Below, piece after piece: positions 1 to 8,428 of a stretch of 64,000 nt of DNA. Source of the stretch: Pseudomonas sp. EpS/L25. GTDB taxonomy: Bacteria > Pseudomonadota > Gammaproteobacteria > Pseudomonadales > Pseudomonadaceae. Under the pieces are notes generated by a model. That model saw nothing but the letters and a program-made list of their open reading frames with translations. It did not search any database and had not been told where the DNA came from. The translations under genes were made by a program, and so were the position numbers. Positions within the stretch are counted from its first letter, which is position 1. Each line of letters starts with the position of its first letter. The stretch lies in the NCBI RefSeq assembly GCF_001512295.1, contig NZ_LNUP01000014.1, positions 244,507-308,506 on the forward strand, given 5' to 3'.

Positions 1-47
1 ACCGCCATCCCCTGCCGCCCGCCAGCTGAGCGGAACCCGGCGCCGCT

Positions 48-82
48 GCGCTCTCTCGAATCTCCTGAGCCTGAGAGAGCGC
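48..82 (+). other. hairpin in the 5' leader of the Rieske reductase gene
   Basis: A 9-bp perfect inverted repeat (GCGCTCTCT at 48-56, AGAGAGCGC at 74-82) with a 17-nt loop lies just upstream of the first gene. No T-run follows, so it is not an ordinary terminator. It could be an operator, an mRNA leader structure, or the end of a transcript from outside the window. Confidence 0.4.
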
Positions 83-106
83 CCCCAAGAGCGCCGGGAG
101 ATAACG

Positions 107-1636
107 ATGAAAACGCTGCACCCGGTCGCGCGCCTCGCCGACCTGCGCGAAGACCGCGGTACCAAAGTCGAGATCGAAGACAGCGAAATCCTGCTGCTAC
201 GCGTCGGCGACGAGGTCCGTGCCTTCCAGGCCCAGTGCCCCCACGCCGGCGCCCCCCTGGCAGACGGCGCCGTCTGCCAGGGTCGGCTGGTCTGCCCCTG
301 GCACAAGGCGAGCTTCGCCATCGACGATGGCAGCCTGTGCGAGCCGCCGGCGCTGGACGCCCTGCAGCGCTATCCGGTGGAAGTCCGCGACGGCGAGGTA
401 CGGGTCGGCACCGAGCCGCTGCCGCCGCAGACCCCGGAAGTCCAGCACGGTGACCGCCTGTTCGTCATCGTCGGCGCGGGCGCTGCGGGTACGGCGGCTG
501 CGGCCGCTCTGCGCGAATTCGGCTTCGGCGGGCGCCTCCTGTTGATCGGCCGCGAACCCGGCGAGCCCTATGATCGTACCGCGCTCTCCAAATTCGTCCT
601 GCAAGGCGACCAGGCCCCGGAGGAAGCCCCGCCGCTGCGCGAGCCCGACTTCTTCCGCCAGCAGCGCATCGAGCGCCTGCACGCCGAGGTGGTACGCCTG
701 GACGCCCAAGCTCGCCAGTTGGAACTGGGCAATGGCCAGACCCTGACCTATGACGGCTGCGTGCTCGCCACCGGTGGCACCCCCAAGCCGTTGGCCGTAC
801 CAGGTGCCGACCTCGAGGGCATTCACCTGCTGCGCACCCGCGCCGATGCCGCTGCCATCCTGACCGACCTGCCCGACGTGGGCCGCGTGGTGATCGTCGG
901 CGCCAGCTTCATCGGCCTGGAAGCCGCCTCCGCCCTGCGCCAGCAGGGGCTGGCGGTGGACGTGGTAGCCCCCGCCTCCCTGCCCTTCGTCAAGCAAATG
1001 GGCGAGACCCTGGGTCAGCATTTCAAGACCCTGCACGAGGCCAACGGCGTGACCTTTCATGCACCCAGCGAAGTGGTGGGTTTCGAAGGCGACGATCAGG
1101 TTCGCCAGGTCAGACTCAAGGACGGTACCCGCCTACCCGCCGATCTCGTCCTGATCGGCACCGGCATCGCGCCGGCGACCGGCTTTATCGCCAATCTGCC
1201 GCTGGCGGATGACGACAGCGTCCCGGTGGATGCCCAGCTCAAGGCCGCCGAGGGTCTCTATGCGGCGGGTGACTTGGCCACCTTCCCCTTCGCCGGTCAG
1301 CCGACCCGCATCGAACACTGGCGCCTGGCCCAGCAACACGGCCGCCTGGCGGCGCGCAACCTGCTCGGCCACGCCGAAGGCTACGAGGACGTACCGTTCT
1401 TCTGGACGCTGCACCACGGCAAGAGATACGAATACCTGGGCCATCCACGGCAGTGGGACGACATGCACCTCGACGGCAGCCTGGGCGACCAGACCTTCGT
1501 CTCCCTGCTGCTGGCCGAGGATCAGGTGGTCGGCGTCGTGGCCTGCCAGCGCGAGCGTGCCACCGCCATCCTGGCCCAGCGTCTGCGCCAGCCGCTGGGG
1601 CGCGCCGAGGCCCTGGACATCGTCCAGGCCAACTGA
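107..1636 (+). CDS. Rieske-domain FAD-dependent ferredoxin reductase (AIF-like)
   Basis: The 509-aa protein fuses an N-terminal Rieske [2Fe-2S] domain to a pyridine-nucleotide-disulfide reductase. The cluster ligands are visible as C44-x-H46 and C63-x-x-H66. FAD binding follows at GAGAAG (123-128) and a second dinucleotide site at GASFIG (265-270). Such fused reductases pass electrons from NAD(P)H to a ferredoxin or oxygenase; the partner here is unknown, as no oxygenase gene lies nearby. The ATG is preceded by GGGAG at 8-nt spacing. A metallophosphoesterase and a flavin reductase follow with gaps of about 9 nt, so the three are probably one operon. Confidence 0.88.
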   Translation: MKTLHPVARLADLREDRGTKVEIEDSEILLLRVGDEVRAFQAQCPHAGAPLADGAVCQGRLVCPWHKASFAIDDGSLCEPPALDALQRYPVEVRDGEVRVGTEPLPPQTPEVQHGDRLFVIVGAGAAGTAAAAALREFGFGGRLLLIGREPGEPYDRTALSKFVLQGDQAPEEAPPLREPDFFRQQRIERLHAEVVRLDAQARQLELGNGQTLTYDGCVLATGGTPKPLAVPGADLEGIHLLRTRADAAAILTDLPDVGRVVIVGASFIGLEAASALRQQGLAVDVVAPASLPFVKQMGETLGQHFKTLHEANGVTFHAPSEVVGFEGDDQVRQVRLKDGTRLPADLVLIGTGIAPATGFIANLPLADDDSVPVDAQLKAAEGLYAAGDLATFPFAGQPTRIEHWRLAQQHGRLAARNLLGHAEGYEDVPFFWTLHHGKRYEYLGHPRQWDDMHLDGSLGDQTFVSLLLAEDQVVGVVACQRERATAILAQRLRQPLGRAEALDIVQAN

Positions 1637-1645
1637 GGAACCGCC

Positions 1646-2116
1646 ATGGCCAAGCCCTATCACGTCGGCCTCATCGCCGACACCCATGGTCTGCTGCGGC
1701 CCGAGGCCCTGGCGGCCCTGGCCGGCAGTGACTTCATCCTCCACGCCGGCGACATCGGCAAGCCCGAGATTCTCGATAGCTTGCGCGAGCTGGCCCCGCT
1801 GGCCGTGGTGCGGGGTAACAATGACGATGCGCCCTGGGCCGACGAGATTCCCGAACGCATCACCCTGACCCTGGCCGACGTTGGCATCCATATGCTGCAC
1901 ATCCTGCCGGAGCTGGACTTGGCGGGCGTGGACGCCCAGGTGCGCGTGGTCATCAGCGGCCATTCGCACAAGCCGCTGATCGAGGAGCGCGATGGCGTAC
2001 TCTACGTCAATCCCGGCAGCGCCGGTCCGCGTCGCTTTCGCCTCCCCATCAGCGTCGGCCGCCTGACCCTGGATGCCGGCCAAGTCCAGGCCGAGATCCT
2101 GGAACTCCCCCTCTAA
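1646..2116 (+). CDS. YfcE/MJ0936-type metallophosphoesterase
   Basis: This 156-aa protein has the complete small calcineurin-like phosphoesterase motif set: D12-x-H14, HAGD (33-36), GNND near 57-60, GHSH near 105-108, and a terminal NPGS. Members of the family bind two metal ions and cleave phosphodiesters in vitro; the physiological substrate is generally unknown. Length is normal. It starts 9 nt after the Rieske reductase stop with a GAGGA-type ribosome site and ends 9 nt before the flavin reductase, which indicates co-transcription. Confidence 0.88.
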   Translation: MAKPYHVGLIADTHGLLRPEALAALAGSDFILHAGDIGKPEILDSLRELAPLAVVRGNNDDAPWADEIPERITLTLADVGIHMLHILPELDLAGVDAQVRVVISGHSHKPLIEERDGVLYVNPGSAGPRRFRLPISVGRLTLDAGQVQAEILELPL

Positions 2117-2125
2117 GGAATCCCG

Positions 2126-2746
2126 ATGACCATCGACTACCATTTCTACGAACCCAGCCAGGGCCATGGCCTGCCCCATGACCCCTTCAACGCCATCATC
2201 GCCCCACGCCCCATCGGCTGGATTTCCTCTCACAGCGAAACCGGCATCCTCAATCTGGCGCCCTACAGTTTCTTCAACGCCTTCAACTACAAGCCGCCGC
2301 TGATCGGCTTCTCCAGCCAGGGCTACAAGGACAGCGTGGCCAATATCGAGCGCACCGGCGAATTCGTCTGGAACCTGGCCACCCGCGAACTGGCCGAGGA
2401 AATGAACGCCAGCAGCGCCATGGTCGCCCCGGACGTGGACGAATTCGCCCTGGCCGGTCTGGAGCCTGCCGCTTCGACGGTGGTCAAGGTGCCGCGAGTG
2501 GCGCGCGCCCAGGTAGCCTTCGAGTGCAAGCTGAGCCAGATCGTCCGTCTCAAGACCGCAGCCGGAGATGACCTGGATCAGTGGCTGGTGCTGGGCGAAG
2601 TGGTCGCCGCCCATATCGACAAGCGCCTGCTGAAGGACGGCATCTATCAGACCGCCGCCGCCCGCCCCATCGTCCGCGGCGGTGGCCCAGCCGACTACTT
2701 CGAGATCACCGAGTCCGCGCTGTTTCGGATGCGCCGTCCGGACTGA
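2126..2746 (+). CDS. flavin reductase family protein (FMN-binding split barrel)
   Basis: The 206-aa sequence looks like the DIM6/NTAB-type flavin reductase/FMN-binding family: an N-terminal APRPIGWIS segment, then an APYSFFN segment typical of FMN-binding split barrels. These proteins bind FMN and either reduce free flavin for a monooxygenase or act as stand-alone oxidoreductases. TAAGGAAT lies before the ATG. As the last gene of the run, it ends about 20 nt before a strong palindromic terminator shared with the convergent GST gene. Confidence 0.85.
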   Translation: MTIDYHFYEPSQGHGLPHDPFNAIIAPRPIGWISSHSETGILNLAPYSFFNAFNYKPPLIGFSSQGYKDSVANIERTGEFVWNLATRELAEEMNASSAMVAPDVDEFALAGLEPAASTVVKVPRVARAQVAFECKLSQIVRLKTAAGDDLDQWLVLGEVVAAHIDKRLLKDGIYQTAAARPIVRGGGPADYFEITESALFRMRRPD

Positions 2747-2761
2747 TCGGCCAGCCCGGGA

Positions 2762-2789
2762 AAGCAAAACGGCGCCCTAGGGCGCCGTT
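2762..2789 (-). terminator. bidirectional rho-independent terminator
   Basis: A perfect 10-bp stem (AACGGCGCCC at 2768-2777, GGGCGCCGTT at 2780-2789) lies between two convergent genes. Read on the minus strand it is followed by TTTTGCTTT, a good terminator for the GST transcript. On the plus strand the tail is weak, so its effect there is less certain. Confidence 0.8.
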
Positions 2790-2806
2790 CCTGTCACCGC
2801 ACCGCG

Positions 2807-3745
2807 CTACTCCGCCGCACCGACGCGGAAGTTCAGCCGCGGGAAATGCACCTGGATGGCCCCCAGGCGCTCGTCGTGACGGCGGACCACCAGGGACTCG
2901 GCGTCGGCATGGACCAGCTCCCCCACCACCGGGTCCACCCCATAATCGGTCGCGGCCACGCTCACCCGATCACCCCAGGCGAAACCTTCCACCGGAATGG
3001 CCTGGTCGCGCGGCAGGGCCACAGGTTCCGCCGCCTCGGCGATGTTCAAGGCTTCACCGGCATCGAGTTCTTCATAGGTACCATGACCGAACCCCAGTAC
3101 CCGCGCGAACCAGGCGGCGATCGCAGGACGCTCGTCTACCAGAGGTGCCAGTTGCGGCGTGCTCTTGAGGAACCAGAAGTTGTGCGCCAAGGCGATATCG
3201 GCCACCGACGGCGCACCGAACAGATAGTCGCCCCGACTGCGCTGCAGCTGGGTCTCCAGACGCGTCAGCAAGGTTGTCAGCTGCTGCCGGGCCTGCTCGG
3301 GCGTCAGTCGGCTCAGGCTGCCGCCACTGAACAGTGCCTTGCGGTCATCGAGGAAGGCCTGAGCGTGCTCCGGTGGCAGACTGGCCAGGCGCGGCCCCAT
3401 GATCTCCGGTTGGAAGATCAGCGCCACCGCATGCTGGAACACTACCGAATCGGCCCAGGCGGCGAAGGCCGCGACGACCGCCTCCTGCCCTTGCGGAAAC
3501 AACGCCGGCATCGCCTTTTCGGCATCCAGGCGGCGAGCGATCAGCGCGGTGTCGCAATAGACGTCGGCCCCCACCTGCAGCACCGGCGTCTTGCGATAGC
3601 CACCGGTCAGCGCCGTCAATTCGGGCTTGGGCAACATCCGCGGGATGATCACCGAGCGCCAGGCGAGGCCTTTAAAGCCCAGCAGCAGGCGCGCCTTCTC
3701 GGCGAAGGGCGATTGCCAGTAGTGATGCAGAATCAACTCGGACAT
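2807..3745 (-). CDS. glutathione S-transferase family protein with extra C-terminal domain
   Basis: The 312-aa product has an N-terminal thioredoxin-fold GST domain (about 1-80, with an [11 protein letters not shown] start and a KTPVLQ stretch) and an all-helical GST C domain (about 90-215). A further beta-rich tail of about 80 residues (about 235-312) is absent from ordinary 200-220 aa GSTs. Substrate unknown. Its ATG lies inside the end of the GIY-YIG gene (13-nt overlap), so translation is probably coupled. Its 3' end runs into the terminator at 2768-2789. Confidence 0.82.
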   Translation of the reverse strand: MSELILHHYWQSPFAEKARLLLGFKGLAWRSVIIPRMLPKPELTALTGGYRKTPVLQVGADVYCDTALIARRLDAEKAMPALFPQGQEAVVAAFAAWADSVVFQHAVALIFQPEIMGPRLASLPPEHAQAFLDDRKALFSGGSLSRLTPEQARQQLTTLLTRLETQLQRSRGDYLFGAPSVADIALAHNFWFLKSTPQLAPLVDERPAIAAWFARVLGFGHGTYEELDAGEALNIAEAAEPVALPRDQAIPVEGFAWGDRVSVAATDYGVDPVVGELVHADAESLVVRRHDERLGAIQVHFPRLNFRVGAAE

Positions 3746-4053
3746 GACAGTGCTCCTGAGGCAACCGTTGGCAGCGCGGCGGGCAGGGCCAGCACCAGCG
3801 CTTCCTTGGCTCGTTTGGGTAGTTTCTTGATCTGGATTTCCCGGCGCAGCGCGCTCGACTTGTCTGCGCAGGCCTCCACGTAGACCAGCGCCTGGGCCGG
3901 GCTGGAGGAAAAGAAACGGGCACCGCGGCCGCTGCGGTGCTGGGCGAAACGGCGCTCGGGATCGTCGCTGACGCCGCAGTAGAGCGCCTGGTTCTCGGCG
4001 CGCACCAGGTAGACATACCAGGTGCGCGCGGATGGCGGAGGGGCGTCGCTCAC
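3733..4053 (-). CDS. GIY-YIG nuclease-superfamily protein (YhbQ/UPF0213-like)
   Basis: This protein of about 106 aa contains the diagnostic WYVYLVR...LYCGVS core of GIY-YIG domains, with downstream residues ERRFAQH and an IKK segment, matching the short UPF0213/YhbQ type. The catalytic residues appear present, but the cellular role of this family is poorly known; DNA nicking is reported for some members. No ATG is available. The GTG at 4053 was chosen because it lies 3 nt past the stop of the upstream pcs gene with a GGGAG about 15 nt before it; a GTG at 4068 is an alternative. The gene overlaps the next one by 13 nt. Confidence 0.78.
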   Translation of the reverse strand: MSDAPPPSARTWYVYLVRAENQALYCGVSDDPERRFAQHRSGRGARFFSSSPAQALVYVEACADKSSALRREIQIKKLPKRAKEALVLALPAALPTVASGALSCPS

Positions 4054-4055
4054 CG

Positions 4056-4772
4056 TCAGGCGAACCACTCCCGCGCGGTACGCCAGACGCACACGCCGAC
4101 GAAGTAGATGCCGCTGGCGAACCAGAGCACCATCAGCCACAGCGGCTTGTCGGGATGCACGAACACCATCAGGGCGCTGCTCAGCAACCAGATGGAGGTC
4201 ACGGTGATGTTCAGCGCCATCAGCTGGCGGACTCGGAAGGGGTGCAGGAACTTGACCCGGGTCAGGGTCAGGGCCGCCAGCACCAGCACCACCGCCATGC
4301 TGAACCAGGGCGCCAGGTCCAACACGTAGAAGTACAGCGCCACCACGTTCCAGGCCGCGGGGAAGCCGACGAAGTAATTGTCCGCGCTCTTCATGTTCAC
4401 ATTGCAGAAACAGAACAGCGACGACAATAGGATGATGCCCACCGCCACCAGCTCGAAGTGCACAGGCAGCGGAACGAAGCGATAGATGAAGATCGCCGGG
4501 ATGAAGACGTAGGTCAGGTAGTCGACCACCAGGTCCAGGGCGGAGCCATCGAAATGCGGCAGCACCCGCTTGACCTCGAACTTGCGCGCCAGGGTGCCGT
4601 CGAGGCCATCGACGAGCAGCGCAATGCCGAGCCACATGAGGCAACCCTTGGGCTGGCCGTCGACCAGGGCAAGCAGCGCCAGGAGCGCGAGGATCACACC
4701 GCTGGAAGTCACCGCATGGGCGCTCCAGGCTTTGGCTTTTGTCAGCATGAGCGGATGGGAAATGGAGTTCAC
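4056..4772 (-). CDS. pcs: phosphatidylcholine synthase
   Basis: The 238-aa integral membrane protein carries the CDP-alcohol phosphotransferase motif with the long spacing seen in Pcs: D58-G-x2-A62-R63, then G76, D80 and D84. Pcs condenses choline with CDP-diacylglycerol in the inner membrane to make phosphatidylcholine and CMP in one step. About eight hydrophobic segments are visible. The start is a GTG at 4772; the first in-frame ATG (4748) has no ribosome site. It heads a tight pcs/GIY-YIG/GST cluster. Length fits the family (about 240 aa). Confidence 0.88.
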   Translation of the reverse strand: MNSISHPLMLTKAKAWSAHAVTSSGVILALLALLALVDGQPKGCLMWLGIALLVDGLDGTLARKFEVKRVLPHFDGSALDLVVDYLTYVFIPAIFIYRFVPLPVHFELVAVGIILLSSLFCFCNVNMKSADNYFVGFPAAWNVVALYFYVLDLAPWFSMAVVLVLAALTLTRVKFLHPFRVRQLMALNITVTSIWLLSSALMVFVHPDKPLWLMVLWFASGIYFVGVCVWRTAREWFA

Positions 4773-5012
4773 GGGCGTCTCTCTATGATGACGGCTTCGA
4801 CTGCCCGGCGCAGCGCATGTTCTAACGATGCGTCACGAAATCGGCGAAGAAGCCTGTGCACGGCAGGGCGAACCTCAGCCGCCGACCCCGGGAACCGGGC
4901 GCCAAAGATCGAGGATACCGCGCCTTGGCGCGCTTTGCCCGCCTTCCCGCCGAACGCCCGTGATTGGGTTCGCAGGCTGACGGGGCGGACCGAGGCCCGC
5001 CCCGGACACACC
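4773..5012. other. intergenic region upstream of pcs
   Basis: This 240-bp non-coding stretch separates the divergently placed pcs 5' end from the large palindrome after aapP. It holds a GC hairpin (GGGGCGG at 4982-4988 with CCGCCCC at 4997-5003) without a T-run. The pcs promoter must lie here, but no convincing -35/-10 pair was seen. Confidence 0.4.
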
Positions 5013-5254
5013 GAACCTGTTCAACGTCTCGCGAGCCAGAGCCAAACAAGGCGCAACGACCAGCGGGAGTAACAGCCAATGGCTGGCCCGAAGGGGGAGC
5101 GCCAGCGAATCAAAGACCTGAGGAAGCAGATCGGACTCGCGCTCGAGTTTACGCGTGGTAAATGAGCATGGCGACGGGGCCGCCCAGGCCGGGCTGGCGA
5201 CCCAGGGTCTGTTCAACGCCGTTTGGCCGACGCGCAGCAGACTTGTACAGGTTC
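5013..5254. repeat. long imperfect palindrome (cruciform element A)
   Basis: The outer arms are GAACCTGTTCA (5013-5023) and its near complement TGTACAGGTTC (5244-5254). Inside are blocks shared with the 142-bp elements at 42404 and 48654: CAAACAAGGCG, the apical hairpin TTTAC-GCGTG-GTAAA followed by TGAGCAT, and GTTTGGCCGACGCGCAGCAG. At 242 bp it is longer and more diverged. It abuts the aapP stop codon, so it forms the 3' end of the aap operon transcript. Confidence 0.7.
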
Positions 5255-6022
5255 TTAGTGCAGGATCTGCCCCAGGAACAGTCGGGTCCGCTCGTTCTGC
5301 GGATTGTCGAAGAACTGGTCCGGTGCGGCCTGTTCGACGATCTCGCCCTTGTCCATGAAGATCACCCGGTTCGCCACGGTGCGAGCGAAGCCCATCTCGT
5401 GAGTCACGCAAAGCATGGTCATGCCGTCCTGGGCCAGGCCGATCATGGTGTCCAGTACCTCCTTCACCATCTCCGGGTCGAGGGCCGAGGTCGGCTCATC
5501 GAACAGCATGATGCGTGGCTGCATGCACAGCGCCCGGGCGATGGCCACCCGCTGCTGCTGGCCGCCAGAGAGTTGCCCAGGATACTTGTGGGCCTGCTCG
5601 GGGATGCGTACCCGCTGCAGATAGTGCATGGCGATCTCTTCGGCCTGCTTCTTCGGCATCTTGCGCACCCACATGGGCGCCAGGGTGCAGTTCTGCAGCA
5701 CGGTCAGGTGCGGGAAGAGGTTGAAGTGCTGGAACACCATGCCGACTTCGCTGCGAATGGTCTCGATCTGCTTGAGATCGTTGGTCAGTTCGGTGCCATC
5801 GACGATGATCTGGCCCTTCTGGTGCTCTTCCAGGCGGTTGATGCAACGGATGGTGGTGGACTTGCCCGAGCCGGAGGGGCCGCACAGCACGATGCGCTCG
5901 CCCTGGGTCACGGTCAGGTTGATGTCCTTGAGCACGTGGAACTGGCCGTACCACTTGTTCACGTCCTTGAGCTGGATCATGACCTTGCTGCTGTCGACCT
6001 GCTGCTTGTTGCTTACGTTCAT
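5255..6022 (-). CDS. aapP: amino-acid ABC transporter ATP-binding protein
   Basis: This 255-aa ABC ATPase has Walker A GPSGSGKST (48-56), a QHFNLFPH Q-loop region, signature LSGGQQQR, Walker B LFDEPTSALD and switch histidine THEMG. It is a polar amino-acid uptake ATPase, closest in layout to AapP of the broad-specificity L-amino-acid transporter. It energises uptake on the cytoplasmic face of the AapQ-AapM membrane pair. It is last in the operon, 10 nt after aapM, and ends directly at palindrome A. Confidence 0.9.
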   Translation of the reverse strand: MNVSNKQQVDSSKVMIQLKDVNKWYGQFHVLKDINLTVTQGERIVLCGPSGSGKSTTIRCINRLEEHQKGQIIVDGTELTNDLKQIETIRSEVGMVFQHFNLFPHLTVLQNCTLAPMWVRKMPKKQAEEIAMHYLQRVRIPEQAHKYPGQLSGGQQQRVAIARALCMQPRIMLFDEPTSALDPEMVKEVLDTMIGLAQDGMTMLCVTHEMGFARTVANRVIFMDKGEIVEQAAPDQFFDNPQNERTRLFLGQILH

Positions 6023-6032
6023 CTGATGACTC

Positions 6033-7133
6033 CTAACGCTTGTGGCCGGTGTTCAGCTTGCGCTCCAGGCGAGCGGAGTAGCTGGACATGGCGAAACAGA
6101 AAACCCAGTAGATCAGCGCTGCGAACACATAGCCCTCGGTGGACATGCCCAGCCAGGCCGGGTCCGAGGTGGCGCGCTTGATGCTGTTGAGCAGGTCGAA
6201 CAGGCCGATGATGATCACCAGGCTCGAATCCTTGAACAGCGCGATGAAGGTGTTGACGATGCCCGGGATCACCAGCTTCAACGCCTGGGGCAGGATCACC
6301 AGGCCCATGGTGCGCCAGTAGCCCAGGCCCATCGCGGCAGCGGCTTCGTACTGGCCCTTGGGAATGGCCTGCATGCCACCGCGGACCACCTCGGCGATGT
6401 AGGCGGCCTCGAAGATGATCACCATGACGATGGCGCGCAGCAGCTTGTCGAGGTTCATGCCCTCGGGCAGGAACAGCGGCAGCATCACCGACGACAGGAA
6501 CAGCACCGTGATCAGCGGGATACCCCGCCAGAACTCGATCATGGTCACGGAGATGACCTTGATCGCCGGCAGATTGGAGCGTCGTCCCAGGGCCAGCAGG
6601 ATGCCCAGCGGCAGCGCGCCGACGATGCCCACCGCCGCGATGACGATGGTCAGCATCAGGCCGCCCCACTCGCTGGTGGGGACCACGCGCAGGCCCAGAC
6701 CACCGTACAGCAGCCAGAAGGCGACCAGTGGGAAGATCACCAGCAGGGACAGGCCGTAGCGGGCCTTGTGCTTGAAGCTGTCGAGGAACAGCGGAATGGC
6801 GCCGACCACGGCCAGCACCACGGTCAGATCGAACCGCCAGCGCTGGTCTTCGGGGTAGAAGCCGTACATGAACTGGCCGATGCGTTCCTTGATGAACACC
6901 CAGCAGGCACCGCCCGGCGCGCAATCGGACCGCGTCGTGCCACTCCAGGTGGCATTGAGGAAGGCCCAGTTCACCACCGGCGGCACGATCAGCCAGACGA
7001 GGTAGAGGCCGAGCAGGGTCAGCAGGGTATTGCCGACGCTGGAGAACAGGTTGCCACGGATCCAGGCCAGGACACCGACGCTGGAGGGCGGCGGCGGCAG
7101 GTCCGGTTTGAAGGTATGGGTCTGGTTACTCAT
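6033..7133 (-). CDS. aapM: amino-acid ABC transporter permease AapM
   Basis: The 366-aa permease is longer than the HisM/GlnP type because it carries an extended N-terminal part with extra membrane spans, as AapM proteins do. The BPD_transp_1 domain is in the C-terminal half, with an EAA-type loop near EAAAAMGLGYWRTM, the contact site for the ATPase. It pairs with AapQ. It lies 9 nt after aapQ and 10 nt before aapP. Confidence 0.9.
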   Translation of the reverse strand: MSNQTHTFKPDLPPPPSSVGVLAWIRGNLFSSVGNTLLTLLGLYLVWLIVPPVVNWAFLNATWSGTTRSDCAPGGACWVFIKERIGQFMYGFYPEDQRWRFDLTVVLAVVGAIPLFLDSFKHKARYGLSLLVIFPLVAFWLLYGGLGLRVVPTSEWGGLMLTIVIAAVGIVGALPLGILLALGRRSNLPAIKVISVTMIEFWRGIPLITVLFLSSVMLPLFLPEGMNLDKLLRAIVMVIIFEAAYIAEVVRGGMQAIPKGQYEAAAAMGLGYWRTMGLVILPQALKLVIPGIVNTFIALFKDSSLVIIIGLFDLLNSIKRATSDPAWLGMSTEGYVFAALIYWVFCFAMSSYSARLERKLNTGHKR

Positions 7134-7142
7134 ACGCGCTCC

Positions 7143-8330
7143 TTAACGCTCGATCAGCGCGATGCGCTTGTTGTACCAGTTCATCAGGATGCTGATGCTG
7201 ATGCTGATGGCCAGGTACACGCTCATGGTGATGGCCATGGTCTCGATGGCCTGGCCGGTCTGGTTCAGCGTAGTACCGGCGAACAGCGCCACCATCTCCG
7301 GATAGCCCACCGCGGCCCCCAGGGAGGAATTCTTCATCAGGTTCAGATACTGGTTGGTCAGCGGGGGAATGATCACCCGCATAGCCTGGGGAATGATCAC
7401 CAGGCGTAGCGTCAACCCGGGACGCAGGCCCAGGGAGCTGGCCGCTTCGGTCTGACCATGGCTGACCGCCTGGATACCGCCCCGTACCGTCTCACCGATG
7501 AAGGCGGCGGTGTAGACCGACAGCGCCAATGCCAGCGAAACCAGTTCCGGGATGATCACCCAGCCACCGCGCAGGTTGAAACCTTGCAGCTCCGGCAGCT
7601 CCCAATGGAACGGCTTGCCGAACACCAGTGCCGCCAGCAGCGGGAGGCCGATCACCAGCGCCAGGATCGTCCACAGCACCGGGAAGCGCTCGCCGGTGGC
7701 ATGTCGACGCTTGCGTGCCCAACGGAACACGACGGCGCTCGCCACGACGGCGATCAGAAACGCGATCAGGCCCGGGATGAAGCCCGCATCCGCGCTCGGG
7801 GCCGGCATGTACAGGCCGCGGTTGTTGACGAAGAAGGCGTCACCCAGGCTCAGACTCTGGCGCGGGCCAGGCAGCGGCGCGAGGACGGCGAAGTAGACGA
7901 AGAAGATCAGCAGCAACGGCGGAATGTTGCGGAAGATCTCGATATAGATCGTGGCGACCTTGCGCAGCAGCCAGTTGCTGGACAACCGCGCCACGCCCAC
8001 CGTGAAGCCGATGATGGTCGCCAGCACGATGCCGATCACCGAGACCAGCAGGGTGTTGAGCAGGCCGACCAGGAATACCCGGCCGTAGGTGTCACCCTCG
8101 GTATAGGGAATCAGGTGCTGGGGAATGCCGAAGCCGGCGGAGTTGTTGAGGAAACCGAAGCCCGAGGTGATCCCCCGGTGAGACAGGTTGGTCTGGGTGT
8201 TGTTGAACAGGAACCAGCCGAAGGCCACGACGGCGACGACGGCGACGACCTGGAACAGCCACGAACGTACCTGCGGGTCGGTCAGTAGCGACCCACGGAC
8301 TGGTGGCGAGGTTTTGCTAACGTTTTGCAT
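7143..8330 (-). CDS. aapQ: amino-acid ABC transporter permease AapQ
   Basis: This 395-aa inner-membrane permease has a long N-terminal extension plus a C-terminal BPD_transp_1 domain, where an EAASSLGLRPGLTLR segment forms the EAA loop. It is the partner of AapM, and the two together form the channel. Length and the JQMP gene order fit the AapQ assignment. A strong stem-loop precedes it (8353-8386), which probably lowers permease expression relative to the binding protein. Confidence 0.9.
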   Translation of the reverse strand: MQNVSKTSPPVRGSLLTDPQVRSWLFQVVAVVAVVAFGWFLFNNTQTNLSHRGITSGFGFLNNSAGFGIPQHLIPYTEGDTYGRVFLVGLLNTLLVSVIGIVLATIIGFTVGVARLSSNWLLRKVATIYIEIFRNIPPLLLIFFVYFAVLAPLPGPRQSLSLGDAFFVNNRGLYMPAPSADAGFIPGLIAFLIAVVASAVVFRWARKRRHATGERFPVLWTILALVIGLPLLAALVFGKPFHWELPELQGFNLRGGWVIIPELVSLALALSVYTAAFIGETVRGGIQAVSHGQTEAASSLGLRPGLTLRLVIIPQAMRVIIPPLTNQYLNLMKNSSLGAAVGYPEMVALFAGTTLNQTGQAIETMAITMSVYLAISISISILMNWYNKRIALIER

Positions 8331-8352
8331 CTACTGGAAGCCTCATTAAACC

Positions 8353-8386
8353 CTCGCCCCGCAGCGCGAAAGCGCTGCAGGGCGAG
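8353..8386 (-). other. intercistronic stem-loop between aapJ and aapQ
   Basis: CTCGCCC-c-GCAGCG (8353-8366) pairs with CGCTGC-a-GGGCGAG (8373-8386): a 13-bp stem with one mismatch and a 6-nt loop. On the minus strand no T-run follows, so it looks like a 3' mRNA-stabilising or partially terminating structure. This arrangement is common after binding-protein genes, which are needed in excess over their permeases. Confidence 0.65.
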
Positions 8387-8428
8387 AATCTGCACATCCG
8401 GAAGGTGTCGGCGACTAAGGCGCCGAGA

